From assembly GCA_039105265.1 (NCBI GenBank), contig JAPFFF010000071.1, positions 124,001 through 188,000 of the forward strand: a stretch of 64,000 nt of DNA. The letters are read 5' to 3'. Made by a program: the position numbers and the translations under genes. How positions within the stretch are numbered: the first letter of the stretch is position 1; every line of letters begins with the position of its first letter. Of this stretch, positions 30,580 through 39,948 are shown piece after piece. This DNA is from Tritrichomonas musculus (taxonomy: Eukaryota; Parabasalia; Tritrichomonadida; Tritrichomonadidae). The notes below the pieces were generated by a model. That model saw nothing but the letters and a program-made list of their open reading frames with translations. It was not told the DNA's origin and ran no database searches.

Positions 30580-30606
30580 CACTTTTTGAACTGCGTTCAA
30601 AAAGTG
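30580..30606. promoter_or_regulatory. Perfect 12-bp inverted repeat CACTTTTTGAAC
   Basis: CACTTTTTGAAC, spacer TGC, GTTCAAAAAGTG: a perfect palindrome in A/T DNA 170 bp before the minisatellite. Half-sites of the same kind (CACTTTT(T)GAA) recur upstream of the Rab gene at 26627 and around 27570-27660, so it could be a factor-binding site or a transcript hairpin. Function is inferred only from symmetry. Confidence 0.5.
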
Positions 30607-30778
30607 TCTAGTACACAGTTTTTTTCTTTTAGAAAAAAGACAATATCTATATAAAAGGTATTCAAATAAACAATAATTTAGTGAATTTTTATTCTAAAAC
30701 TAACAGAGCATAAAAAACTTTATTAATGCTTTCTGTAAAAAACTAACAAAAGTTTGTAATTAGCAAAAACGCGAATTA

Positions 30779-33700
30779 GTTATTAACATCAATGTTTGTC
30801 TGTTATTAACATCAATGTTTGTCTGTTGTTAGCATAGATGTTTATCTGTTGTTAGCATCGATGTTTATCTGTTGTTAGCATAGATGTTTGTATGTTGTTA
30901 GCATCGATGTTTGTATGTTGTTAGCATCAATGTTTATCTGTTGTTAGCATCGATGTTTGTATGTTGTAAGCATCAATGTTTATCTGTTGTTAGCATCGAT
31001 GTTTGTATGTTGTAAGCATCAATGTTTATCTGTTGTTAGCATAGATGTTTGTCTGTTGTTAGTATCGATGTTTATCTGTTGTTAGCATCAATGTTTATCT
31101 GTTGTTAGCATCGATGTCTGTATGTTGTAAGCATCAATGTTTATCTGTTGTTAGCATCGATGTTTGTATGTTGTAAGCATCAATGTTTATCTGTTGTTAG
31201 CATCGATGTTTATCTGTTGTTAGCATCAATGTTTATCTGTTGTTAGCATCGATGTTTATCTGTTGTTAGCATCGATGTTTTTCTGTTGTTAGCATCGATG
31301 TTTATCTGTTGTTAGCATAGATGTTTTTCTGTTGTTAGCATCGATGTTTATCTGTTGTTAGCATAGATGTTTTTCTGTTGTTAGCATCGATGTTTTTCTG
31401 TTGTTAGCATAGATGTTTATCTGTTGTTAGCATAGATATTTATCTGTTGTTAGCATAGATGTTTATCTGTTGTTAGCATCGATGTTTATCTGTTGTAAGC
31501 ATCGATGTTTATCTGTTGTAAGCATCGATGTTTTTCTGTTGTTAGCATCGATGTTTATCTGTTGTTAGCATCGATGTTTATCTGTTGTTAGCATCGATGT
31601 TTTTCTGTTGTTAGCATCGATGTTTTTCTGTTGTTAGCATAGATGTTTTTCTGTTGTTAGCATCGATGTTTTTCTGTTGTTAGCATCGATGTTTATCTGT
31701 TGTTAGCATAGATGTTTATCTGTTGTTAGCATAGATGTTTTTCTGTTGTTAGCATCGATGTTTATCTGTTGTTAGCATAGATGTTTTTCTGTTGTTAGCA
31801 TCGATGTTTATCTGTTGTTAGCATAGATGTTTTTCTGTTGTTAGCATCGATGTTTTTCTGTTGTTAGCATCGATGTTTATCTGTTGTTAGCATCGATGTT
31901 TTTCTGTTGTTAGCATAGATGTTTATCTGTTGTTAGCATAGATGTTTATCTGTTGTTAGCATAGATATTTATCTGTTGTAAGCATCAATGTTTATCTGTT
32001 GTAAGCATCGATGTTTATCTGTTGTTAGCATCGATGTTTTTCTGTTGTTAGCATCGATGTTTTTCTGTTGTTAGCATCGATGTTTATCTGTTGTTAGCAT
32101 AGATGTTTATCTGTTGTTAGCATAGATGTTTATCTGTTGTTAGCATCAATGTTTATCTGTTGTTAGCATCGATGTTTATCTGTTGTTAGCATCGATGTTT
32201 TTCTGTTGTTAGCATCGATGTTTATCTGTTGTTAGCATAGATGTTTTTCTGTTGTTAGCATCGATGTTTATCTGTTGTTAGCATAGATGTTTTTCTGTTG
32301 TTAGCATCGATGTTTTTCTGTTGTTAGCATAGATGTTTATCTGTTGTTAGCATAGATATTTATCTGTTGTTAGCATAGATGTTTATCTGTTGTTAGCATC
32401 GATGTTTATCTGTTGTAAGCATCGATGTTTATCTGTTGTAAGCATCGATGTTTTTCTGTTGTTAGCATCGATGTTTATCTGTTGTTAGCATCGATGTTTA
32501 TCTGTTGTTAGCATCGATGTTTTTCTGTTGTTAGCATCGATGTTTTTCTGTTGTTAGCATAGATGTTTTTCTGTTGTTAGCATCGATGTTTTTCTGTTGT
32601 TAGCATCGATGTTTATCTGTTGTTAGCATAGATGTTTATCTGTTGTTAGCATAGATGTTTTTCTGTTGTTAGCATCGATGTTTATCTGTTGTTAGCATAG
32701 ATGTTTTTCTGTTGTTAGCATCGATGTTTATCTGTTGTTAGCATAGATGTTTTTCTGTTGTTAGCATCGATGTTTTTCTGTTGTTAGCATCGATGTTTAT
32801 CTGTTGTTAGCATCGATGTTTTTCTGTTGTTAGCATAGATGTTTATCTGTTGTTAGCATAGATGTTTATCTGTTGTTAGCATAGATATTTATCTGTTGTA
32901 AGCATCAATGTTTATCTGTTGTTAGCATCGATGTTTATCTGTTGTTAGCATCGATGTTTTTCTGTTGTTAGCATCGATGTTTATCTGTTGTTAGCATAGA
33001 TATTTATCTGTTGTTAGCATCAATGTTTATCTGTTGTAAGCATCGATGTTTATCTGTTGTTAGCATAGATGTTTTTCTGTTGTTAGCATCGATGTTTTTC
33101 TGTTGTTAGCATCGATGTTTATCTGTTGTTAGCATCGATGTTTGTATGTTGTTAGCATCAATGTTTATCTGTTGTTAGCATCGATGTTTGTATGTTGTTA
33201 GCATAGATGTTTGTATGTTGTTAGCATAGATATTTATCTGTTGTAAGCATCGATGTTTATCTGTTGTTAGCATCGATGTTTTTCTGTTGTTAGCATCGAT
33301 GTTTTTCTGTTGTTAGTATCGATGTTTTTCTGTTGTTAGCATCAATGTTTATCTGTTGTTAGCATCGATGTTTGTATGTTGTAAGCATAAATGTTTATCT
33401 GTTGTTAGCATCAATGTTTATCTGTTGTTAGCATCGATGTTTGTATGTTGTAAGCATCAATGTTTATCTGTTGTTAGCATCAATGTTTATCTGTTGTTAG
33501 CATCGATGTTTATCTGTTGTTAGCATCGATGTTTTTCTGTTGTTAGCATCGATGTTTGTATGTTGTAAGCATCGATGTTTGTATGTTGTTAGCATCAATG
33601 TTTATCTGTTGTTAGCATCGATGTTTATCTGTTGTTAGCATAGATATTTATCTGTTGTTAGCATCGATGTTTATCTGTTGTTAGCATCGATGTTTGTATG

Positions 33701-34134
33701 TTGTTAGCATCAATGTTTATCTGTTGTTAGCATCAATGTTTATCTGTTGTTAGCATAGATGTTTATCTGTTGTTAGCATCGATGTTTATCTGTTGTTAGC
33801 ATAGATGTTTATCTGTTGTAAGCATCAATGCTTATCTGTTGTTAGCATCGATGTTTATCTGTTGTTAGCATCAATGTTTATCTGTTGTTAGCATCGATGT
33901 TTATCTGTTGTTAGCATAGATGTTTTTCTGTTGTTAGCATCGATGTTTATCTGTTGTTAGCATCGATGTTTATCTGTTGTTAGCATCGATGTTTATCTAT
34001 TGTAAGAATCGATGTTTATCTATTGTAAGAATCGATGTTTATCTATTGTAAGAATCGATGTTTATCTATTGTAAGAATCGATGTTTATCTGTTGTTAGCA
34101 TCAATATTTATCTGTTGCTAGCATCAATGTTTGT
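30779..34134. repeat. 23-bp minisatellite, ~146 copies
   Basis: The unit reads TGTTGTTAGCATCGATGTTT plus ATC, 23 bp. Copies vary mainly at CAAT/CGAT/AGAT and TTTATC/TTTTTC/TTTGTA. The phase is kept across 3.36 kb. Because 23 is not a multiple of three, it is not a coding repeat. The ends are more diverged than the middle, and four copies of a private variant (CTATTGTAAGAATCGATG) lie together near 33990-34085. Confidence 0.97.
31205..32980. repeat. 920-bp higher-order repeat (40 x 23 bp) within the minisatellite
   Basis: The variant pattern from about 31205 to 32060 recurs exactly 920 bp later (about 32125-32980), for example the rare CATAGATATT variant at 31431 and 32351. Only one or two differences are visible (GTAAG/GTTAG near 31990-32920, and a TTTTTC/TTTATC change at the end). 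It is a recent block duplication of forty units. Confidence 0.85.
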
Positions 34135-34840
34135 CAATATTTAAGATAATATTATCTGGCGGTAGGATTATCTGGTTGTGGGATTTATCTGGCTGTGGAA
34201 TTTATCTGGCTATGAGATTAAACTATTTTATTTCTTTTTGATAAATTAATTAAAAAAAAATAAAATAAAATAAAAAAAAAAATAAAAAAAATTAAATTCT
34301 ATGAGCTTTATGAAAAAAATAACTGAAAATGTTTTTTTATTAAAATATCTTAATCAAAAAGAAATAAAATAGTTTACAATTATAATTACAAATGCAAATA
34401 ATAATATACTTAAATTAATTATTATCCAAAATATTTTAAAACAATATGATGGCTGGATAAGTTCAGGTCTTATTTTTTTGGGGTTTTGTTTTATTATATT
34501 AAGATAAAAAGAAATATAAAGAAACGTATAACTATTTTATTATTTAAATATGTTTATTAAAAAAATGAATATATAATAAGATAGATTTATTTTAAAATGA
34601 AAAAAATACGTTATTTCAAGTCGGAACCCATCTGTTTACACCCTAAAAAAATTGCGAAAAAGTGAGAATTTTATGATGTATTCCAAGTTGGCGTAATGCA
34701 AAAGCATTCAAAAAGTGAAGATTTTTTTGAGGTAAAAACGATCAAAAAACACGTTTTTAAATTGAGAACATCTCACAAAAATATAACTTTTTGAGAAAAT
34801 TAACTTTTTGAAATTAAAAACACGGTTATAGCTTTAAATA

Positions 34841-34990
34841 ATTGGCCTTTTGGTTGTTTAAGTGGCGCCATTTTTCTTCTTGGCCTCATGAATTAGAATT
34901 CGGAGCTCTTCTGCAGGGAGCAACGTCTAATCTAATTCATGAGGTACCTAGAGTGTGTAGCTCACTGCAGAAGGCCGCACGATCTAGGTT
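34841..34990 (+). ncRNA. GC-rich double-hairpin segment, candidate structured RNA
   Basis: Within AT-rich DNA, 34884-34897 (CCTCATGAATTAGA) pairs perfectly with 34931-34944, enclosing a sub-hairpin GCTC...GAGC. Immediately after, 34946-34952 (ACCTAGA) pairs with 34983-34989, with an inner stem GTGTG/CGCAC. The two loops contain CTTCTGCAG and CTGCAGAAG, which are perfectly complementary over nine bases and could form a loop-loop contact. Upstream, TTGGCCTTTTGGTT resembles the first stem-loop of U2 snRNA, followed by GTGGCGCCATTTTTCTTCTTGG, but the U2 branch-site sequence GTAGTA is missing. Strand is uncertain because hairpins are symmetric. It may be a divergent or decayed small RNA gene, or a foldback relic. 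Confidence 0.4.
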
Positions 34991-35361
34991 TCAAGATTAT
35001 TTTATAATTTTCTAATAGCTTAGAAATTACGACTACTGATACTCATAATTTTGTATTCCGACAAAAGAAACTGCAAATTTCACCATTTTTTTCCTATATA
35101 TTCTAACATTTGTAATAAGTCATCAAAACTTTCACTATTTTGAAACTATTGTATATAATAACGAAATATTATTTGATACGAAAAGATCGCATATAAGCTT
35201 GTAATTGTGATATTAAAAGTGAAAAACAAATCTTAATCAATTAAAATAGACGTGTTATAATTAAACCTATAATACAAATCGAAATTGTTAATAAAAAAAT
35301 TCTTGATCAATTTTACTTAAACATAATAAAAAAAAAAAAAAAAAATATTTGGATTGGAAAG
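34990..35361. other. Intergenic, AT-rich, no gene seen
   Basis: Between the hairpin segment and the 3' end of the second Rab gene, with a ~19-nt A-run near 35330. No coding signal. Confidence 0.5.
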
Positions 35362-35988
35362 TTAGCACTTTGTTGAAAACTTCTTGAAAAATGAATCCTT
35401 TTGATTGGGTTTATTTTCTTGGTCGTCTTTTAGAACTATTGTATCCGTTTCCTCTGGTGAATCCTGTTTGATACAGTCAAGTAAAATTTCGTCTGCAAGT
35501 ATTTTAATATTATGTCCAGTTTTAGCACTGACACTCATAAAATGACATCCAAGTTTATCAGCCAATTTTTGTCCATCTTCTTCAGAGAGCAATTCGTCTT
35601 TATTCTCATAATCTTCATCATTTCTTAAGTCGATTTTATTTTCAACAAGATAGACGATTTTAATGGAATTTGCATCAATAATTTCTTCATAAGTTTCTTC
35701 AGCATATTTCAAAGATTCAGGAATATCAATTGAATAAACGATAATAGCTGCAACTGCACCACGAAAATATATAGGAAGTAAACTTTTATATTTTTCTTGG
35801 CCAGCTGTATCTGTCAATAATAAATCTTTTTCAGCTAAGTCTGGATTATTATAAATACCTGTATCAGAGCCTAGAGTTGCTTCTAGGTTGGGATCAAATT
35901 CACTTTTTAAAATGTAATTAAAAATGCATGATTTGCCTACGCTTGCACTGCCAACAAAAACAACTTTGATTCCACTCTTTGATCTCAT
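35362..35988 (-). CDS. Rab-type small GTPase, paralogue of the gene at 26013
   Basis: A 208-aa protein with an ATG at 35988. G1 GSASVGKS, G3 DTAGQEKY, G4 NKID, G5 SAK; switch I differs from its paralogue (TLGSD). It carries the same acidic insert before G5 and ends FSTKC, again a single terminal Cys. A ~70-bp stretch around the insert (35590-35660) differs from the other gene (26245-26315) by about one base, while other parts differ far more, which suggests gene conversion or a recent partial exchange. It probably acts in membrane traffic; the lineage-specific insert prevents assignment to a named Rab subfamily. Confidence 0.92.
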   Translation of the reverse strand: MRSKSGIKVVFVGSASVGKSCIFNYILKSEFDPNLEATLGSDTGIYNNPDLAEKDLLLTDTAGQEKYKSLLPIYFRGAVAAIIVYSIDIPESLKYAEETYEEIIDANSIKIVYLVENKIDLRNDEDYENKDELLSEEDGQKLADKLGCHFMSVSAKTGHNIKILADEILLDCIKQDSPEETDTIVLKDDQENKPNQKDSFFKKFSTKC

Positions 35989-36530
35989 TTTTTAAAAATT
36001 CAATAAATTTGTCAATTCCTTTCTATGGTTCATATAAATATAACCATATTTGTATCTAACGGAGTTGGCTACCTTCTGCTATCATAATCTTTATATTCAT
36101 TTCTTAACTTTTTTCCACTTTATTTTTGTTATAAAAAAGAAATTAAATTAAATATTATGATGCTATAAATATGTATAGAGAGTATTTTGACTTTGGGAAT
36201 TTATTTAGTCGCTGATCATTCAAAATAAAAAAAAAAACTTTAGAAGAAAAATAATATTTCAATGATACCAACCCTATTAAAATTTAAAAACTTGTTGCGC
36301 ATGTGAATTTAAATGCACTTTTCTGAACAAAATGATATCGATGAAAATGATTTTGGATTTAATTATATCAGATATAAGTTGTTAAAATATATGAATATAT
36401 TTATTTTGTTAAATATTCATTTTCTAAGAAGATAAATTTATTTCAAATTTCGCCTACAAACCTTTAATAATATAAACATAAAATCGATTTAATTACAAAC
36501 AAAAAAAATAATAAAATAAAAGTAATGTTT
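35989..36530. other. Intergenic, AT-rich, no gene seen
   Basis: Upstream of the Rab gene and downstream of the SHIPPO-motif gene (both minus). Only A/T-rich sequence; promoter elements not identified. Confidence 0.5.
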
Positions 36531-38072
36531 TTATATTGGATGCCACATCAGCTCTCTCACTCCTCCCTCTGAAATTTTGATTGGCTTCGTCTGCGTGATT
36601 GTTTTCTTATATGATTCAATCGTGTTTGATGGATATTTCGATTCTGAAGGTGATTCGCTGTGTCCTGGGAATACCGACTTAGGTCTCGAGCTCTGAAGGT
36701 CAAATGCTGATTTAGGCCGAATTTTTGATTTAGGCTGTTTGATTTGATTTAAAGTAGCTTTTGTGTGTTGAATCGATTTTGTTTGATTGGTAATGGAAAT
36801 ACGATGGTTGCACTCAGCTTGATTAATTTGACTTTTGGAGAGTTTTTTGATCGTTGTACTTTGTTCTTTTGTAAGACGATCTAGGAATTCTACTCGTTTG
36901 TTTTTGGGAGGAGAGCCAAATCGAGGTGTCTGGTATTTGATTTGTGGTAAAGATGGTGTCCTCGGTTTTAATTTGTCAAGTTGATTTGCAGCATTTGGAT
37001 AATTTCTTGATAATGATAGAGCCAAATCAGCTACCTGTGGATTATGCATGTTAAAATGCTTGAACGTTCCATCATCAGCAAATGCACCTGCAATATTGTG
37101 GTTTTCTGTTGCTTCATTGTAAAATTTTAAACGATCAAGTATACTTAATTCGCGATTTTTTTGACGAGAAAGAATTGGTACTGGAGGAAGTGGTGGTGGA
37201 ATTGGGTCTGCTGGGTCAAGGTGTTTAGCAGGTGAGTTATTATCAAATATTGTCCGATATCCATCATGTCTGAAGCATATCGATTCTCCTTTAAGGCTTT
37301 CTTTATGAGCTTTATATTCCATTGTTCCTGGTTGATCAGCATTATTTAATGATTCGAATTTAGGGTAATTAATGCTATCGCCATCGAAATCTCTCATGTT
37401 TGCTTGATATAAAGAAATGAGATCTGCTGTAGAATAAGCATCAAATTGCTTATCTGTTTTACTGCTTTGAATCTCATCATCATACTCGTATTCATACTCA
37501 TAATTATATTCATATTCATAGTCACTATCTAATTTGTTTTCGAAAGAATGATAACTTTTATGTAAGTCAGATGGAGATGTTGGTTTTGAATTTTTAATTT
37601 TCACTTTTTTCTTTAAACGATTTCTGTTTTTTTTATTGTTATCTCTCTTTTCAAGGTGATTGTTCTCGCTGTCAATTGTTTTTCTTTTCATAGTAATCTG
37701 TATTGGCCGTGGAAGTATTGATTCATATTGAGGTGAATATGCTCCAACTCCTGGATTTGAATGTTTTTTCTGTTTAAAAGAAGGTTTATATGGTGTTGTT
37801 CTGTGCTCACAGTAAGACTTTTCTTTGATATTTTGATTTTCCAAAAAGCGAGGTGATTTTTTTTCTAATCCATCCACATTAACTTTGCAATCGATGTTTT
37901 TGGTATAGCTTGAAATGGTATTTTTAAAGCAATGGTGTTTAATATCAAGAGGAGATGGCGGAAAGGTGGTAAAGCTTTTATTTTCAACTTCTAATGGAAC
38001 CATTGAAATAAGTTGTATGCGTTCAAGAGTTCTATTCGGATTATTTCGATCTGATTGCTTATAAATCGACAT
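36531..38072 (-). CDS. Basic, disordered protein with a SHIPPO-type PG motif
   Basis: A 513-aa protein with an ATG start. Residues ~106-130 read NPGVGAYSPQYESILPRP, close to the PGPGAYxP signature of SHIPPO/STPGR proteins, which decorate axonemal microtubules in flagellated cells. The rest is Ser/Lys/Pro-rich and predicted disordered. It has a Lys/Arg-rich patch at 130-165, an acidic Tyr-Glu repeat (EYEYNYEYEYEYDDE) at ~183-200 and a PPPLPPVP proline patch near 292. Only one motif copy is clear, so assignment to a flagellar or microtubule role is tentative. No membrane or signal sequence. Confidence 0.6.
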   Translation of the reverse strand: MSIYKQSDRNNPNRTLERIQLISMVPLEVENKSFTTFPPSPLDIKHHCFKNTISSYTKNIDCKVNVDGLEKKSPRFLENQNIKEKSYCEHRTTPYKPSFKQKKHSNPGVGAYSPQYESILPRPIQITMKRKTIDSENNHLEKRDNNKKNRNRLKKKVKIKNSKPTSPSDLHKSYHSFENKLDSDYEYEYNYEYEYEYDDEIQSSKTDKQFDAYSTADLISLYQANMRDFDGDSINYPKFESLNNADQPGTMEYKAHKESLKGESICFRHDGYRTIFDNNSPAKHLDPADPIPPPLPPVPILSRQKNRELSILDRLKFYNEATENHNIAGAFADDGTFKHFNMHNPQVADLALSLSRNYPNAANQLDKLKPRTPSLPQIKYQTPRFGSPPKNKRVEFLDRLTKEQSTTIKKLSKSQINQAECNHRISITNQTKSIQHTKATLNQIKQPKSKIRPKSAFDLQSSRPKSVFPGHSESPSESKYPSNTIESYKKTITQTKPIKISEGGVRELMWHPI

Positions 38073-38428
38073 CTGAGAATAACGTATTTAAATAAATTCA
38101 AAGTTAACAAATAGAAAAATGATGTTAACAAAAAATACAAAAGCATTATGAAGTCAAAATAAAGCAGCATTTATCTATATCAGCATACTTAGATATTTCC
38201 CCCCCCCTCCCTCCTTCCTAATATCAAATTTTAATCCTAAAAGAATTTTGACAATCCATTGTAAAAATTTTTATAAAAGACTGTTTTTGATTTACGAATT
38301 CATTGATGGGTTTTAAAATTTAATCTTATTGATGTTTTTTCTTCAAACCCATTTCATCAGAAAATCAATATCCATCAGTAAAATTCACAAAAGGAAGAAT
38401 TTTTGGTTGGTTTAGCGCCCTTTCTTTA

Positions 38429-39768
38429 ATGAAAAATGCATTGAACAATACAAAATTGTTCGGTTTTCGTACGAATTCAACAGAACCTGATTTATCGATG
38501 ATCATTTCAGATATAATAAATCATTTAAATTTGCATGATTTAAATATATCTGGAATGACAATTGTCATTCCTGATCCGGTTCACAATTTTGAGAACTTTG
38601 TCATCGACGAAGACGTCGGAATTGCCCGCTCGCTTGTGCTTGAAGAGATTGTTGACATGAACAAGTACGGAATTGAAATTGGAGACTTTATAATAAGGAC
38701 AGGTCAAAATTTCACCATGCCGAAAAACCGTTAATTCATTGAATGAAGTGAAAAACATATTGAGCTTCTTTCAAGTGTTCCCTAAGACAATCGACGGTTT
38801 TTTTAATTGGGGTGTCCCTGTTTTATTGACAACCGACCATTTAAGAACACAAATTAAAAATATGTGCCCTGAAGCACTGGACGCTTTGGGGCCCTATTTG
38901 AAAAAGCTCGACGAGTATTCAAAACAGATGAACCCTCAATCTGAAATAGCTCTCTATCAGCTCTCAACCGAACTGCCAACCGCCATTTACCAAATGAATT
39001 ATGAGGTGCCAAATTACATTCAAAAAGTTATGGGCGATCTTGGAAATTCAACAAAGTTGGTAATGAAGAACGTTTACCCAATCATTAACTCAATCCAGTT
39101 CAGGCCGATCATCGGCCCTTACGCACTCGTGCGCATTCCTGTCAGCGTCTGGAACTTTGATGATATTCGGACTCGTCGTCGTCGTCACTTTGGTGTGGAT
39201 AAGGAGGAAGGTGATGCCGCCCAAAGACGGCTCAAAGTGCCTCACTTGCTCGTTCTGCTGCAGTAAAAAGAAGGCTGAAAATGACATCGACTCGCTCTCT
39301 ATCGAAGAGAGCGACGTTGATAAAAACGACGACAATCAAAGCGACAAGAGAAGAGTCGTTAGTCAAAAAAGTGACAGCAAGAGTTCGCTTCCAAATGGCA
39401 GCACTTCCGATGCCTTCGTCATTGACGATGCTAGTCAAAAAGGAGAAAGTAAAGTTGCTGATCAAAGAGACGAGAGTAAGTCGCCGCTTGCAAATGAGGC
39501 TAGCGACGATGTTAACTCTAAAGGAGAAAGCATAGATGTCAGTCCGAAAGGCAAAAATAAGCAAGTTCCGCAAAAGAGCAAAGACAAGGCGGCCAGCCCG
39601 AGGAATAAGAGCAAAGCGGCTGCCCAAAAAAATAAAAGTAAAGCTGTTAGCCCAAAAGGCAAAAGAAGTGCGGTTGTTCAAAAAGATAAAACTGCATCCC
39701 CACCTGAAAATGAGAGCACTCGTGAGGACTTGGCCATTGACGATAATAATGGTGAAGGTAATGAATAA
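38429..39768 (+). pseudogene. Frame-interrupted type I-like membrane protein gene
   Basis: Three overlapping open pieces in the same direction look like one gene. Piece 1 (38429-38734) reads MKNALNNTKLFGF and has MTIVIPDPVHNFENF. Piece 2 (to 39266) has VFPKTIDGFFNWGVPVLLTT and ends near IPVSVWNF. Piece 3 (from ~39157) gives a hydrophobic span MIFGLVVVVTLVWI, a basic stop-transfer IRRK, a Cys-rich juxtamembrane patch CLTCSFCC, and a ~150-aa charged tail of Ser/Lys/Asp repeats (SPKGK, NKSKA). Joining needs a one-base change at the A5 run near 38723 and another near 39150. The frame also stays open ~100 bp upstream of 38429 without an ATG. The G+C-rich, gene-like codon use argues for a live gene with base errors or a very young pseudogene. 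Family not recognised. Confidence 0.65.
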
Positions 39769-39948
39769 TAATATTATTTAATTATGGCGTTATTTTTATA
39801 TGTATATTTTATTTAATAAACTTATAAATATAAGACGATAAAAAATCACAGAAATGATTTTTGTGGCCAAATATAAAAAGAAAAATAATTTTTTATGAAT
39901 TGGCTATTGGAATTTTTAAAATTTTTATGCTTTTTTACTAACTGAATA

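Larger units (their letters stand above)
29741..34635. mobile_element. Large inverted-repeat-bounded element carrying a minisatellite
   Basis: ACAGATGGGTCCCGACT at 29741 is matched by its inverted copy (ACAGATGGGTTCCGACT) ending at 34635. TTAC flanks both outer edges (29737-29740 and 34636-34639); a TA duplication is an alternative reading that shifts the boundary by one or two bases. The 4.9-kb interior has no gene: AT-rich DNA, a perfect 12-bp hairpin at 30580-30606, the 23-bp minisatellite, then AT-rich DNA. It looks like a non-autonomous DNA-transposon-type element in which the satellite expanded, or two end relics bracketing it by chance. Confidence 0.55.

Noticed and set aside
30779-34134. 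CRISPR array
   Set aside because: The 23-bp units are directly adjacent with no unique spacers, in a eukaryotic context, so it is a minisatellite.
34841-34870. U2 snRNA gene
   Set aside because: Only the first stem-loop is similar; the branch-site pairing sequence GTAGTA is missing, so I kept it as an unclassified RNA candidate.
34890-34960. Clustered EcoRI, SacI, PstI and KpnI-like hexamers, suggesting cloning-vector DNA
   Set aside because: The order and spacing do not match a common polylinker, and the hexamers are parts of the hairpin stems and loops, which continue into native-looking flanks.
26640-35361. Maverick/Polinton or retroelement in the repeat-rich interval
   Set aside because: No polymerase, integrase, capsid or reverse transcriptase-like reading frame was seen; the repeats are non-coding.
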